From the NCBI RefSeq assembly GCF_024642105.1, contig NZ_JAHEBT010000002.1, forward strand, positions 1-64,000: a stretch of 64,000 bases of DNA, read 5' to 3'. Each line of letters starts with the position of its first letter. Within the stretch, counting starts at the first letter, position 1. The translations under genes were made by a program, and so were the position numbers. This DNA is from Flavobacterium sp. (GTDB taxonomy: Bacteria; Bacteroidota; Bacteroidia; Flavobacteriales; Flavobacteriaceae). This document shows positions 17,918 to 27,304 of the stretch, in pieces. Under the pieces are notes generated by a model. It was not told the origin of the DNA. It did not search any database and worked only from the letters and a program-made list of their open reading frames with translations.

Positions 17918-20900
17918 TTGAAAAATTATTTTGCATTTTTAATTGTACTACTAGGTGTACCTCTTACATCCTACTCACAAGATGAATCTTTTGAGACTAC
18001 AGTTCCGTCCTACTGGTCAACAACTAATGGAACTTTGAGTACCTCAACTGATCACTATAAACATGGGAATCAATCGCTCAAATGGGATTGGTCTGCTAAT
18101 GCCGTAATCACTATAAGTAATTTACAGAGTCACGGGTTGACTACTTCTGAAGTATTGGGATATTACTTCCACTTTTTTAGAATGTGGGTGTACAATAACG
18201 CAGCAATACCTGGAGGGCAATTACAAATTGAGTTTTATGACAATAGCAACAAACAATTTTATTATTCTTTCGGAGTAAATTATACGGGTTGGAGAGCTGC
18301 AACTGCTGACTATGATGCCGAAATGTCTACTACTAGTACCTCCCCATCAACGAATATTACCACTATAAAAATAAAAGCGCCAACAACAGGTAGTGGTACT
18401 TTCTTTTTTGATTTTATTGATTTTACCTTTGATCGTATTGAAGATCGCGCCAAGGATTATCAATTACCGTTTATTACTAATTCTACCGGGGATTTGCATT
18501 GGATGGAAATGATGAAGTACCAAGCCTTGCCCAAAACAATTGCAGCAACTACTCCAACCACGACTGAATTATCCGATTTGGCTGCTGTAAAATTACAATA
18601 CGATACTATGATTAAAGGGAGTGCACCTAACGCTACTGCTTTAACCACAGCTACTAATCAATATACTACGGCAAACATTTCCTATACTAATGGAATTGTA
18701 AAAGGACAACCTTTGTTTGGCAAAGACAACCCTGATACCGAAAACTTACAAGTAGTGGAAAATTTTATACTTGTATTTGCTCGTGATTATAAATATACGT
18801 CAAGTGCAACTAGCAAAGATTATTTTCTGAACTCCGTTCGCTACTTATTGGACCAAGGCTATGCTGATGGAAGTTTAATGGAAACATTACACCACGTGGG
18901 TTATTCTTTCCGAAACATTCCCTACTCTATTCATTTAATGCAAGCCGAATTAACTGCCGCTGGATTATGGGATCAAGCCCAAAAAATGGTAGAATGGTAT
19001 AGCGCTGTTGATGGGATTTGGTCACCAAATGCTTCCAACAGCAATATGGACGACGGAAATACAAGAACTGTCATTCGATTAGGTGCCTGTCTGTACAAAA
19101 CTACAGATACTGAAAAAGTGCAATATTTAAAAGGCTTCAAACAATACATCGAAAATTTTTTGACGCTCTATTCTGAAGAAGGAGAAGGAATGAAAGTTGA
19201 TTTTACTGGTTTCCATCACAACATTAATTATCCAGGGTATTCTTTTCCTTCTTTTAACAGCTTAGCACAAGCAATAGGCTACATAGCTCAAGGTCAAGGA
19301 ACATTTGCTATCAATACAACTGCACGCACTATCTTAAAAAAATCGATTTTATTAGCTAGAGTAGTTTCTGAAGGAGGACATATTCCGAATTCATTATCAG
19401 GGCGAAATCCTTTTGTAAATCCTTCTTTTAAAAATGCTTTAACCAACTTGGGACTAACTAATCCCCCAGATGCCGATTTGTTAAAAGCAAGCAATTACGT
19501 GTACGGTACCAACTATTCTTATGGGACTGAAACACCACCAACAGGGTTTTGGCAAGTTAATTTTACCAATTTAGGCACTTACAGACAGTCGGACTGGGTA
19601 GCCGATATTAAGGGATTCAACAAATACTTTTACGGGACCGAAATTTATAGTTCTAATAACCGTTTTGGACGTTACCAAAGTTATGGAGCCGTAGAAATAC
19701 TCTATCCCGGTGGTCATACCAATTCAGGGCTAGATATCGATGGTTGGGACTGGAACAAAACACCAGGCGCAACGACTAAACATTTATCAGATGCTAATTT
19801 AGAAGCTGCTGTTGCAAGACAAGACGAAACAACACTTTCCAATTTTGCAGCAAGCTTGCGCTTTGGAACAAAAGGAACGTACTATATTGACCAAAAAATA
19901 GAAGGAAATTACGGTGTGTTTGGGATGGATTTCACTCAAGCGGCTTTATCTTCTACCCACGACACTAGTTTCAAATTCAAAAAATCGGTGTTTTGTTTTG
20001 ATGGAAAACTCATTTGTTTAGGAAGTAACATTAAGAGTGCCAACGGTTTGATTGCTACCAATTTGTTCCAAAATAGTTTGGCAAGCACTACCATTTCAAT
20101 CAATGTGGACAATGCAGCCGTAACGACATTTCCTTACAGCAATACCTCTTTAAGCAACGCTTCTAACCATTGGATGATTGATGCGGTAGGTACGGGTTAT
20201 TTTATTAAAAGTGGCAATTCAATCGTAATTGACCGAAAATCTCAGACTTCAGCAAACCAAAACGGTGGTGTAACTACTACCACTGGAAACTTTGCTTCGG
20301 CTTACATCAGTCATGGTACTGCCCCTACAAGTGGTAATTATGAATACGTAATTATTCCAAAAACTACTCCCACAGATATGGTCACTTTTAGCAATACTAT
20401 GGCCAATAGTGGAACCGCATTTTATCAAGTAATTCAAAAAGATGCTACCGCACATATTGTAAAATACAATACGATGTATGGGTATTCTCTTTTTGCTGCT
20501 GGAACTTATGGAACCACTACTCCTATTCAGAGTAACAATGTTCCTTGCCTAATCATGACCAATCAAACAGGAAATCTTTTAGCACTATCTGTTGTCAATC
20601 CTGATTTGAATTTTGCAGCCAATTATGGCCCTAGCCAGGCCACCTCAATTATTCTAACAGTTAATGGAAAATGGAATGTGAATACTTCTAGCGGAGGCTC
20701 AGTATCTGCAGCTGTGGGTACCTCGACAACTACTTTAACAATTGCAGCCAAAGACGGATTGCCTGTTGACATTGTTCTTACCCCTACCACCACCACTTGG
20801 AACGGTAGCGCTTGGTCTAATGGAATTCCTTACACTACTACAGATGCTATTATTGCTGGAAATTACAGTGAAAACACTGCTATTGCCGCCAATAATTTGA

Positions 20901-22414
20901 CTGTAAACAGCAATGCCATTGTTAGTATTCCCTCAGGGAATAATGTAACCTTAGCAGGTGCTCTAACGGTGAGTTCAGGAAGCTTCACCTTGGAAAATAA
21001 TGCCAAATTAATTCAAACTTCTGATGTTGCTAACACCGGAGCAATCACTGTAAAACGAAATTCGGCTCCAATGGTACGTTTAGACTATACTTTATGGTCT
21101 TCGCCCGTAGCAGCACAAAATTTGTTTAGCTTTTCTCCTACTACGGTAACCACTCGATTCTATAATTACGTAACATCAAGTAATAATTATTCCAATACTG
21201 GCTTTACAAGCGCTTCTACTTTCACTAACGGAAAAGGCTATGCCGTGCGTGCTCCTAATAACTACACTTCAACTCCAACTATTTATACTGGACAATTTAC
21301 GGGAGTGCCTAACAATGGGCCTATTAGTATTCCTTTAGTAGCTACTAGTCCTGGGTTCAATTTAGTAGGAAATCCGTATCCTTCTCCAATAGATGCAACT
21401 GCTTTTGTAACAGCCAATACATCACTTATTGATGGTACTTTATATTTATTTAGCCACAATGCTAAAAGCAATGGAACTACATATGAAACTAGCTCTGGAG
21501 GTAGTGGTATACAATATGCTACTTGGAATAGTACAGGTGCTACTGCTGCTGCTTTGGGTGTATCAGGAATTGGCCAAAATACAAATACTCCAAACGGAAC
21601 CATTCAAGTAGGGCAAGGGTTTATTGTAAAAGCAACAACTGCGGGAAATTTATCTTTTACTAATAGTATGCGAACTGTTACTGGAACAGCTGCCAATGCT
21701 GACCAATTCTTTAAAGTAGTTAATACTAAAAGTGCTACTACTCTTGAAAAACATAGACTTTGGTTGGATTTAACCAATGCAAATGGAGAGGGTCTAAGTC
21801 AATTGTTAGTAGGGTATGTAGATGGTGCTACTAATGAAGTCGACAATTTGTATGATGGAGAAGAATTTGGTACTCCTTCAACCAGTTTAACCTCTTTATT
21901 GAACGATAAAAATTACACTATTCAAGGGCGTGCTTTGCCTTTTACGGATGCAGACACTGTTCCATTAGCTTTCAAAGCCGCAACTGACGGAACGTACACT
22001 ATTGCCCTTGCCAAAACTGACGGAATATTTGCTACTGATCAAGAGGTATTGTTAAAAGACAATGCAACAGGTACCCTTACCAATTTAAAAACAGGAGGCT
22101 ATACTTTTACGGCTACTGCTGGAACAGCAAACTCTCGTTTTGAGTTGGCTTATGCTACATCAGCTAGTAATACCATTGGATTAGAAGCAGCAATAACCGC
22201 AGTAAAAAAACAAGGAGTGTTTCAAGTAAGCACTAATGGCGCTATTCTAAAAGATATAGCGGTATATGATCTGCAAGGACGCTTACTAATGAAACAACAA
22301 AACATCAACAGCACAACCAGTTCCTTAACAGGATTGCCTCCAACAAGAGGAGTATTGATCCTTAAAGTAACTACAGATGCCAATCAAACACAAACCATTA
22401 AAATTATTAACTAA
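17918..22414 (+). CDS. Chondroitinase ABC-type lyase (PL8-like) with T9SS sorting tail
   Basis: About 1500 residues. The first ~960 match the preceding lyase closely, including the FHHN...PGY, LSGR and YGTEIY catalytic motifs. A ~530-residue extension follows: a repeat-type domain from WNGSAWSNG, a KRNSAPMVRLDYTLWSSP segment, and a C-terminal T9SS type A sorting signal (AVYDLQGRLLMK...GVLILKV). The enzyme should be exported across the outer membrane and anchored or released there. The start is uncertain: no ATG exists, TTG at 17918 gives the signal peptide MKNYFAFLIVLLGVPLTSYS, and TTG at 17879 would add 13 residues. It opens a rightward operon under two LacI-type boxes. The extension is shared almost verbatim with the gene at 23186. 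Confidence 0.87.
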   Translation: MKNYFAFLIVLLGVPLTSYSQDESFETTVPSYWSTTNGTLSTSTDHYKHGNQSLKWDWSANAVITISNLQSHGLTTSEVLGYYFHFFRMWVYNNAAIPGGQLQIEFYDNSNKQFYYSFGVNYTGWRAATADYDAEMSTTSTSPSTNITTIKIKAPTTGSGTFFFDFIDFTFDRIEDRAKDYQLPFITNSTGDLHWMEMMKYQALPKTIAATTPTTTELSDLAAVKLQYDTMIKGSAPNATALTTATNQYTTANISYTNGIVKGQPLFGKDNPDTENLQVVENFILVFARDYKYTSSATSKDYFLNSVRYLLDQGYADGSLMETLHHVGYSFRNIPYSIHLMQAELTAAGLWDQAQKMVEWYSAVDGIWSPNASNSNMDDGNTRTVIRLGACLYKTTDTEKVQYLKGFKQYIENFLTLYSEEGEGMKVDFTGFHHNINYPGYSFPSFNSLAQAIGYIAQGQGTFAINTTARTILKKSILLARVVSEGGHIPNSLSGRNPFVNPSFKNALTNLGLTNPPDADLLKASNYVYGTNYSYGTETPPTGFWQVNFTNLGTYRQSDWVADIKGFNKYFYGTEIYSSNNRFGRYQSYGAVEILYPGGHTNSGLDIDGWDWNKTPGATTKHLSDANLEAAVARQDETTLSNFAASLRFGTKGTYYIDQKIEGNYGVFGMDFTQAALSSTHDTSFKFKKSVFCFDGKLICLGSNIKSANGLIATNLFQNSLASTTISINVDNAAVTTFPYSNTSLSNASNHWMIDAVGTGYFIKSGNSIVIDRKSQTSANQNGGVTTTTGNFASAYISHGTAPTSGNYEYVIIPKTTPTDMVTFSNTMANSGTAFYQVIQKDATAHIVKYNTMYGYSLFAAGTYGTTTPIQSNNVPCLIMTNQTGNLLALSVVNPDLNFAANYGPSQATSIILTVNGKWNVNTSSGGSVSAAVGTSTTTLTIAAKDGLPVDIVLTPTTTTWNGSAWSNGIPYTTTDAIIAGNYSENTAIAANNLTVNSNAIVSIPSGNNVTLAGALTVSSGSFTLENNAKLIQTSDVANTGAITVKRNSAPMVRLDYTLWSSPVAAQNLFSFSPTTVTTRFYNYVTSSNNYSNTGFTSASTFTNGKGYAVRAPNNYTSTPTIYTGQFTGVPNNGPISIPLVATSPGFNLVGNPYPSPIDATAFVTANTSLIDGTLYLFSHNAKSNGTTYETSSGGSGIQYATWNSTGATAAALGVSGIGQNTNTPNGTIQVGQGFIVKATTAGNLSFTNSMRTVTGTAANADQFFKVVNTKSATTLEKHRLWLDLTNANGEGLSQLLVGYVDGATNEVDNLYDGEEFGTPSTSLTSLLNDKNYTIQGRALPFTDADTVPLAFKAATDGTYTIALAKTDGIFATDQEVLLKDNATGTLTNLKTGGYTFTATAGTANSRFELAYATSASNTIGLEAAITAVKKQGVFQVSTNGAILKDIAVYDLQGRLLMKQQNINSTTSSLTGLPPTRGVLILKVTTDANQTQTIKIIN

Positions 22415-22432
22415 ACCTTAAATACTATAATT

Positions 22433-23155
22433 ATGACTAAATTTTATCTGTATTTTATCTTCAACTTCGTCTGTTTTTGTGTCTCGGCACAAACCACATT
22501 CTTTTATGAAGATTTCAGGTACAACGGCGGTAAACGAGGTTTTACCGGACAGGTGGTACAACAAGGAGGACAAGTCCTGACGGAACTCAACAAAATAGTT
22601 TCGGATATTCCTGATGCCTCAGACAGTAGCTTTGGAGAAGCCGATAGCAGACCGGCTAACCGAATTCCTCAAAACGAAGGGCGTGATCAAAGGGCTATTA
22701 TTACTTCGGGAACCAATGCCATTACGAGTACTAATTTTCCCATTGATGTCTATACTGTTTTTACAACGGTAGATTTGACTGAGTCTAACCCTTTAATTCC
22801 TGCGGGAGATGCCTATAGGTATGCTTCTTTTTGGACACAACGCAAATACGGCGAAGGCGATTTGGCCACCATTACTATACTAGTTTCAACCGATTACAAA
22901 GGAGATGCAAGCACAGCTAAATGGACAGTGATCCCATTACTTTCTGGAAAATTAGCCACTACTGCTGATAAAGCCAAGTTTGTAAAAGCTATTGTGGACC
23001 TCAGCAGCTATGCCAAAAGCCCTAACGGAAAAACCGTAACCTTAGCCTTGCATTACCAAGGGAGCGATGCTCCTTACAGTGGATCCAAACGCAATGGTAC
23101 TTTTAGTATCTCTGATGTGCAATTTATTTCGCAACCCAAAAAAATGAAACCATAA
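22433..23155 (+). CDS. Secreted protein of unknown function
   Basis: A 240-residue protein with a clear signal peptide (to about CVSAQ). The mature part contains FFYEDFRYNGGKRGF near the start and is otherwise beta-strand-rich, ending FSISDVQFISQPKK. The pattern resembles beta-sandwich, carbohydrate-binding-like secreted proteins of Bacteroidota, but no family can be named with confidence. No catalytic motif or sorting tail is visible. It lies 18 bp after the T9SS lyase and 30 bp before the LamG protein, so co-expression and a role in glycan binding at the surface are plausible. Confidence 0.7.
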   Translation: MTKFYLYFIFNFVCFCVSAQTTFFYEDFRYNGGKRGFTGQVVQQGGQVLTELNKIVSDIPDASDSSFGEADSRPANRIPQNEGRDQRAIITSGTNAITSTNFPIDVYTVFTTVDLTESNPLIPAGDAYRYASFWTQRKYGEGDLATITILVSTDYKGDASTAKWTVIPLLSGKLATTADKAKFVKAIVDLSSYAKSPNGKTVTLALHYQGSDAPYSGSKRNGTFSISDVQFISQPKKMKP

Positions 23156-23185
23156 AAAACAATTACCTAACTAAACTGAATAACA

Positions 23186-25633
23186 ATGAAAAAAATTACT
23201 TTATTAATTATCTCATTCTTAAGTTTGACCATAGCGACTCAGGCTCAAACTAATAACTATCTTAACATTTCTACAACTGGATCTCGTCTTAAAATCACAA
23301 ATAGTTCAGCAATTAATGTTACAGCATCTCAATCTAAAACTATTACATTTAGGATTAAAATTCCTTCAGGAAATAACACTAATTTTAGTAAAATTATGCT
23401 AAAAAACGACTCTAGTTCTGCTGGAAATGGACAATATGGAATTACTTTTGGAAGCAGCACTACATTACCTCATACGGATATAAGACTATTATCATCTAGC
23501 ACCACACCAGCTGCATATGGTAATTCAAATAACAATTCTCTTGCTTCCACTATAAATGATGGTAATTGGCATCATTTTGCTTTAGTATTAAACGATATTG
23601 ATGGAAAAACCAGATTATATTATGATGGTTTTGTATTAATTTCCTCAACAGCACCAGGAGCTATCGATATGACTAATACCTCTGATCTTTATTTTGGAGC
23701 TTCAAGTACAGGAGGAACACCAGTTTTAATGTCTATTGATGATATTCACATTTGGGATACTGCTTTAACGCCGTACCAAATAATAAACGATATTAATACA
23801 AGTATTAATGCAACAACAGCACCAACTACAACTGGTTTATTAGCGGCTTATGATTTTGAATCTGCAACTTTATCTGCCATTCCAGATATTACAGCAAAAA
23901 CAACTTCAGCTACTGTGATGCAAGCAGCTTCATCTACAGATGCAATTTTGACGAATCCATCGAATATAAATTTTACTACTTCAACATTCTGGAACGGAAG
24001 TTCTTGGTCTAATGGAGCACCAACTAGCTCCTTAGACGCATTTATTTCAGGTAATTACAACGAAGCTACAAATATTACTGCTAAATCCTTAACAGTAGAT
24101 AACAATGCAATAGTAACTATTCCGTCTAATACCAAGATATCATTAACTGGAATATTGTATGTAGGAAATGGAAGTAATTTTACACTAGAAAATAATGCTA
24201 ATTTAATACAAACCACAACTAGTTATAATGTTGGTAATATTACTGTTAAAAGAAACTCAGCTCCGATGGTACTGTACGACTATACCTTATGGTCATCCCC
24301 TGTGACATCTCAAAAATTATATACTTTTTCTCCATTGACGGCCACAACTCCAACAATTAGATTCTATAGTTACAATACTGGCACTGATAGCTACGATAAT
24401 ACAGGGTTATCAAGCTCTTCTAATTTCGCAAGATGCAAAGGGTATGCTATTCGTGCTCCCTATAATTACACATCTAGTCCCCAGACTTTTAATGGGCAAT
24501 TTACAGGGGTTCCAAATAATGGTACTTTTACAATTGCGTCTGACTTTAGTGGTTCTGGATACAATTTAATTGGAAATCCCTATCCTTCTCCTATCGATGC
24601 AACTACTTTTGTAACAACTAACACTGCTGTGATTGAAGGTACACTCTATTTTTTAAGCCACAATATTAAAAGCGATGGTACAAGTTATGAAAGTACAAGT
24701 ATGCAATATGCTACTTGGAACTCAACAGGCAGTGTTGGTGCTCCTGCTGCTTTGGGTAGTTCAACAATAACTGGAATGAATAATACAAGTACTCCAAATG
24801 GAATTATTCAAGTAGGTCAAGGATTTATTGTTAAAGCTAAGAATACTGCTGCTGCCAACATCACCTTTAACAATGGGATGCGAACTGTTACTGGAACAGC
24901 TGCCAATGCAGACCAATTCTTTAAAATGGCTACTACCAAAAGTGCTAATTCTACTATTGCAACTGAAAAACATAGACTTTGGTTGGATTTAACTAATGCA
25001 AATGGAGAGGGTCTAAGCCAATTATTAGTAGGATATGTAGATGGTGCTACTAATGAGGCAGACAATTTATATGACGGAGAAGAATTTGGGAATCCAAAAA
25101 CTAGTTTAACGTCTTTATTAAATGGTAAAAACTATACTATTCAAGGTCGTGCCTTACCTTTTGCTGATACTGATACTGTTCCTCTAGCTTTCAAAGCGGC
25201 AACTAAAGGGACCTACACTATTGCTCTTAACAAAACGGATGGAGTATTTGCTACTGATCAAGAAGTATTGTTAAAAGACAATGCTACGGGTACCCTTACC
25301 AATTTAAAAACAGGGGGCTATACTTTTACGGCTACTGCTGGAACGACTAATTCACGTTTTGAGTTGGCGTATGCTAAATCAGCTATTAATACTATGGGAT
25401 TAGAGGCTCCTATAACTGCAGTAAAAAAACAAGGAGTATTTCACATTAATACTAATGGCGCTATCTTGAAAGATGTAGCGGTATATGATCTGCAAGGACA
25501 TGAAATATTGAAACAACAAAATATCAATAGTACTACTAGTTCATTAACAGGATTACCATCTACTAGAGGGGTACTGATTATTAAAGTAACTACCGATACT
25601 AACCAAACACAAACTATAAAAATTATTAACTAA
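23186..25633 (+). CDS. LamG-domain protein with T9SS sorting tail
   Basis: An 815-residue secreted protein with a signal peptide ending near TQAQ. A concanavalin-like LamG/laminin-G-type domain occupies about residues 25-230 (NDGNWHHFALVLNDIDGKTRLYYDG, SIDDIHIWDTAL). A ~540-residue C-terminal region follows that is nearly the same as the tail of the preceding T9SS lyase, starting WNGSSWSNG and ending with a type A sorting signal. LamG domains bind glycans, so this may hold chondroitin at the cell surface. DNA-level identity of the tails (for example at 21669 and 24880) points to recent duplication or gene conversion. Direct catalysis is not suggested by any motif seen. Confidence 0.82.
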   Translation: MKKITLLIISFLSLTIATQAQTNNYLNISTTGSRLKITNSSAINVTASQSKTITFRIKIPSGNNTNFSKIMLKNDSSSAGNGQYGITFGSSTTLPHTDIRLLSSSTTPAAYGNSNNNSLASTINDGNWHHFALVLNDIDGKTRLYYDGFVLISSTAPGAIDMTNTSDLYFGASSTGGTPVLMSIDDIHIWDTALTPYQIINDINTSINATTAPTTTGLLAAYDFESATLSAIPDITAKTTSATVMQAASSTDAILTNPSNINFTTSTFWNGSSWSNGAPTSSLDAFISGNYNEATNITAKSLTVDNNAIVTIPSNTKISLTGILYVGNGSNFTLENNANLIQTTTSYNVGNITVKRNSAPMVLYDYTLWSSPVTSQKLYTFSPLTATTPTIRFYSYNTGTDSYDNTGLSSSSNFARCKGYAIRAPYNYTSSPQTFNGQFTGVPNNGTFTIASDFSGSGYNLIGNPYPSPIDATTFVTTNTAVIEGTLYFLSHNIKSDGTSYESTSMQYATWNSTGSVGAPAALGSSTITGMNNTSTPNGIIQVGQGFIVKAKNTAAANITFNNGMRTVTGTAANADQFFKMATTKSANSTIATEKHRLWLDLTNANGEGLSQLLVGYVDGATNEADNLYDGEEFGNPKTSLTSLLNGKNYTIQGRALPFADTDTVPLAFKAATKGTYTIALNKTDGVFATDQEVLLKDNATGTLTNLKTGGYTFTATAGTTNSRFELAYAKSAINTMGLEAPITAVKKQGVFHINTNGAILKDVAVYDLQGHEILKQQNINSTTSSLTGLPSTRGVLIIKVTTDTNQTQTIKIIN

Positions 25634-25647
25634 TTAAGTCTAAAATC

Positions 25648-25833
25648 ATGAATAAATACAACTTGTTTTTCGCCACACTATTATTTGTATTAGTAAGTAC
25701 TACCACCTATGCACAAGCTAATCCACCCGCAGATGGAACTGGAGATGGTGTTCCTGTAGATGGTGGGTTAACTGCTCTTTTAGTGGGAGGCGCTATCTAT
25801 GGTGCCAAAAAATTAAAAGAAAGAAAAAAATAA
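25648..25833 (+). CDS. 61-residue probable exosortase substrate (PID-CTERM-like)
   Basis: A small secreted protein with a signal peptide (cleavage near TYAQ), a 14-residue Gly/Asp/Pro-rich mature stretch, then PVDGGLTALLVGGAIYGAKK and a basic end KERKK. The order motif, hydrophobic helix, basic cluster is that of PEP-CTERM-type sorting signals; the P-x-D-G-G form is the flavobacterial PID-CTERM variant. It begins 15 bp after the LamG gene, and an XrtF-type exosortase lies 400 bp downstream. After processing almost nothing but the linker would remain, so its role may be as a tiny surface tag or anchor. The type is well supported by layout; the pairing with XrtF is inferred. Confidence 0.75.
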   Translation: MNKYNLFFATLLFVLVSTTTYAQANPPADGTGDGVPVDGGLTALLVGGAIYGAKKLKERKK

Positions 25834-26234
25834 AAGGAAGTACCGAGATACGATAGACGATATACGATTTGTGATTTGCGATATACGATATACGATATAC
25901 GAAGTATGAAGTTGGAAAACGCGAGACGTCTGTCATGCTGAACTAGTTTGCTTCGACTGTTCGCATTCGTTCGAGTCAGCCTCTATATACGAGGTTAGGA
26001 ATCAGACCCTGAAATGACTTCAGGGTGACAGATGTATCGTTATGTACGTTTTATTGCTTAGAACTTATATGACTTTATGTGCCTTATATGGTTTAATTTA
26101 TGAAGTCTATTAAGTTAAAAAACAACTCGTCTGTCATGCTGAACTTGGTTGCTTCGCCTGTTCGCTATCGCTCGAGTCAGCATCTATTCAATAACGAATG
26201 TTGAACAAAGAATGTTGAACAAAAAATTTTAAAA
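25834..26234. repeat. Intergenic repeats: ATACG microsatellite and two REP-like units
   Basis: A 401-bp gap with no gene seen. At about 25850-25903 there are degenerate repeats of the type CGATATA. Two ~59-bp REP-like units, each starting GTCTGTCATGCTGAAC and ending CGAGTCAGC, lie at 25928-25986 and 26129-26187. The first continues into TTCAGGGTGACAG, able to fold back on its start. Such units are dispersed in flavobacterial genomes; no coding role is suggested. Confidence 0.65.
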
Positions 26235-26840
26235 ATGAAAAATAGTATTGTACACTATTACCATTCTTTTATAAATGAAACCCCTGCAACAATCAGAGCA
26301 TTTCTTAGAAATGCTTTGGTTGTTTTTGCAGTGTGGAAAGTGGTGTATTTAGTTTTTTTATTTGATAATAGATTCCTGGATAAACCTCTTACCGATCATG
26401 TTGGGGAAGGTACAGCTTGGGCATTAAACCTATTCACTACTGAAAAAGGGTTTAGCTCAACCTCAGAAATAAAAGAATCCATCTTTGAAGGACAAATACA
26501 AATTTTGGAAGTGGCACAGGTAAGACAACACGGAAAGCCTATTATTCTAATTGCAGATCCTTGTAATGGACTCGAATTAATCGTGTTGTATATTGGATTT
26601 ATAGTGTGTTTTCCTGCTTCTTATTTAAAAAAAGGAGTCTACATTGTCTTGGGCACTTTAATTATTTATTGGGCAAACATTATTCGCTGTAGTGGTTTAA
26701 TATATATAAAATTGCATTATCATTACGATCTGTTCCAATTTGCACATCACTATGGTTTTAAAATAACACTGTACGGAATCATTTTTATGATTTGGATGCT
26801 ATTTACTAAAAATATAAAATTGAAGAATGTCGTTATATAA
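26235..26840 (+). CDS. xrtF: Exosortase family protein (XrtF-like)
   Basis: A 201-residue multi-spanning inner-membrane protein with the exosortase catalytic triad in order: Cys110 (PCNGLE), Arg151 (ANIIRCSGL) and His171/172 (AHHYGFK). Exosortases are thought to cleave and transfer proteins carrying PEP-CTERM-like tails. The size and the downstream partner match the flavobacterial XrtF type. It follows a 61-residue PID-CTERM-like protein after a repeat-filled gap, and its 3' end overlaps the next gene by 14 bp, so the two are translationally linked. The subtype name rests on recalled family features and neighbourhood, not on a search. Confidence 0.85.
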   Translation: MKNSIVHYYHSFINETPATIRAFLRNALVVFAVWKVVYLVFLFDNRFLDKPLTDHVGEGTAWALNLFTTEKGFSSTSEIKESIFEGQIQILEVAQVRQHGKPIILIADPCNGLELIVLYIGFIVCFPASYLKKGVYIVLGTLIIYWANIIRCSGLIYIKLHYHYDLFQFAHHYGFKITLYGIIFMIWMLFTKNIKLKNVVI

Positions 26841-27225
26841 AACAGAGCGCCGCCGTTTTGTAATGGGATTGGTTATCATTGTATTGATTTACTCCGCCTA
26901 TTACATCTATTTTGCCGATACTCCTGATGCTATTCTTATTCCAAGAAAAATACGGCATTTGATAAAATTTGGCACCACAATTCTTGTTTATGTTGTAGGC
27001 TCTTTTCATCTGGGTACACTTCAACAAAAATGGATGGGAATGTTGTGGCATTGCATTCATATTTCGCTCTTAGTTACCATTACCTCTATCGGCTTGTACG
27101 ATTGGACTTTTGGAATGGTATCACAACCCACTAAAGATCTTGCTCAGTCCATGCAAGAGTTTTTAATCTCTCCTGTTTTGTATGTAGGAATGGGGATTTT
27201 GAATAGACAATTCAAAAAACAATAG
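26827..27225 (+). CDS. Exosortase F system-associated membrane protein
   Basis: A 132-residue integral membrane protein with about four hydrophobic helices, an N-terminal MSLYKTERRRFVMG and a conserved-looking IPRKIRHLIKFGTTILVYVVG segment. It overlaps the exosortase gene by 14 bp in a different frame. Size and position match the small partner protein known beside XrtF in flavobacteria. Its molecular role is unknown. Confidence 0.75.
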   Translation: MSLYKTERRRFVMGLVIIVLIYSAYYIYFADTPDAILIPRKIRHLIKFGTTILVYVVGSFHLGTLQQKWMGMLWHCIHISLLVTITSIGLYDWTFGMVSQPTKDLAQSMQEFLISPVLYVGMGILNRQFKKQ

Positions 27226-27230
27226 ACAAA

Positions 27231-27264
27231 AAAACCAACACAAAATTACTTCTGTATTGGTTTT
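27231..27264. terminator. Bidirectional terminator between convergent genes
   Basis: AAAACCAA (27231-27238) and TTGGTTTT (27257-27264) form a stem around an 18-nt loop between the exosortase pair and the end of the leftward SusC operon. Confidence 0.5.
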
Positions 27265-27304
27265 AACAAAACTAAAAACTACTAATTTACACAGTACTTC
27301 TCGG

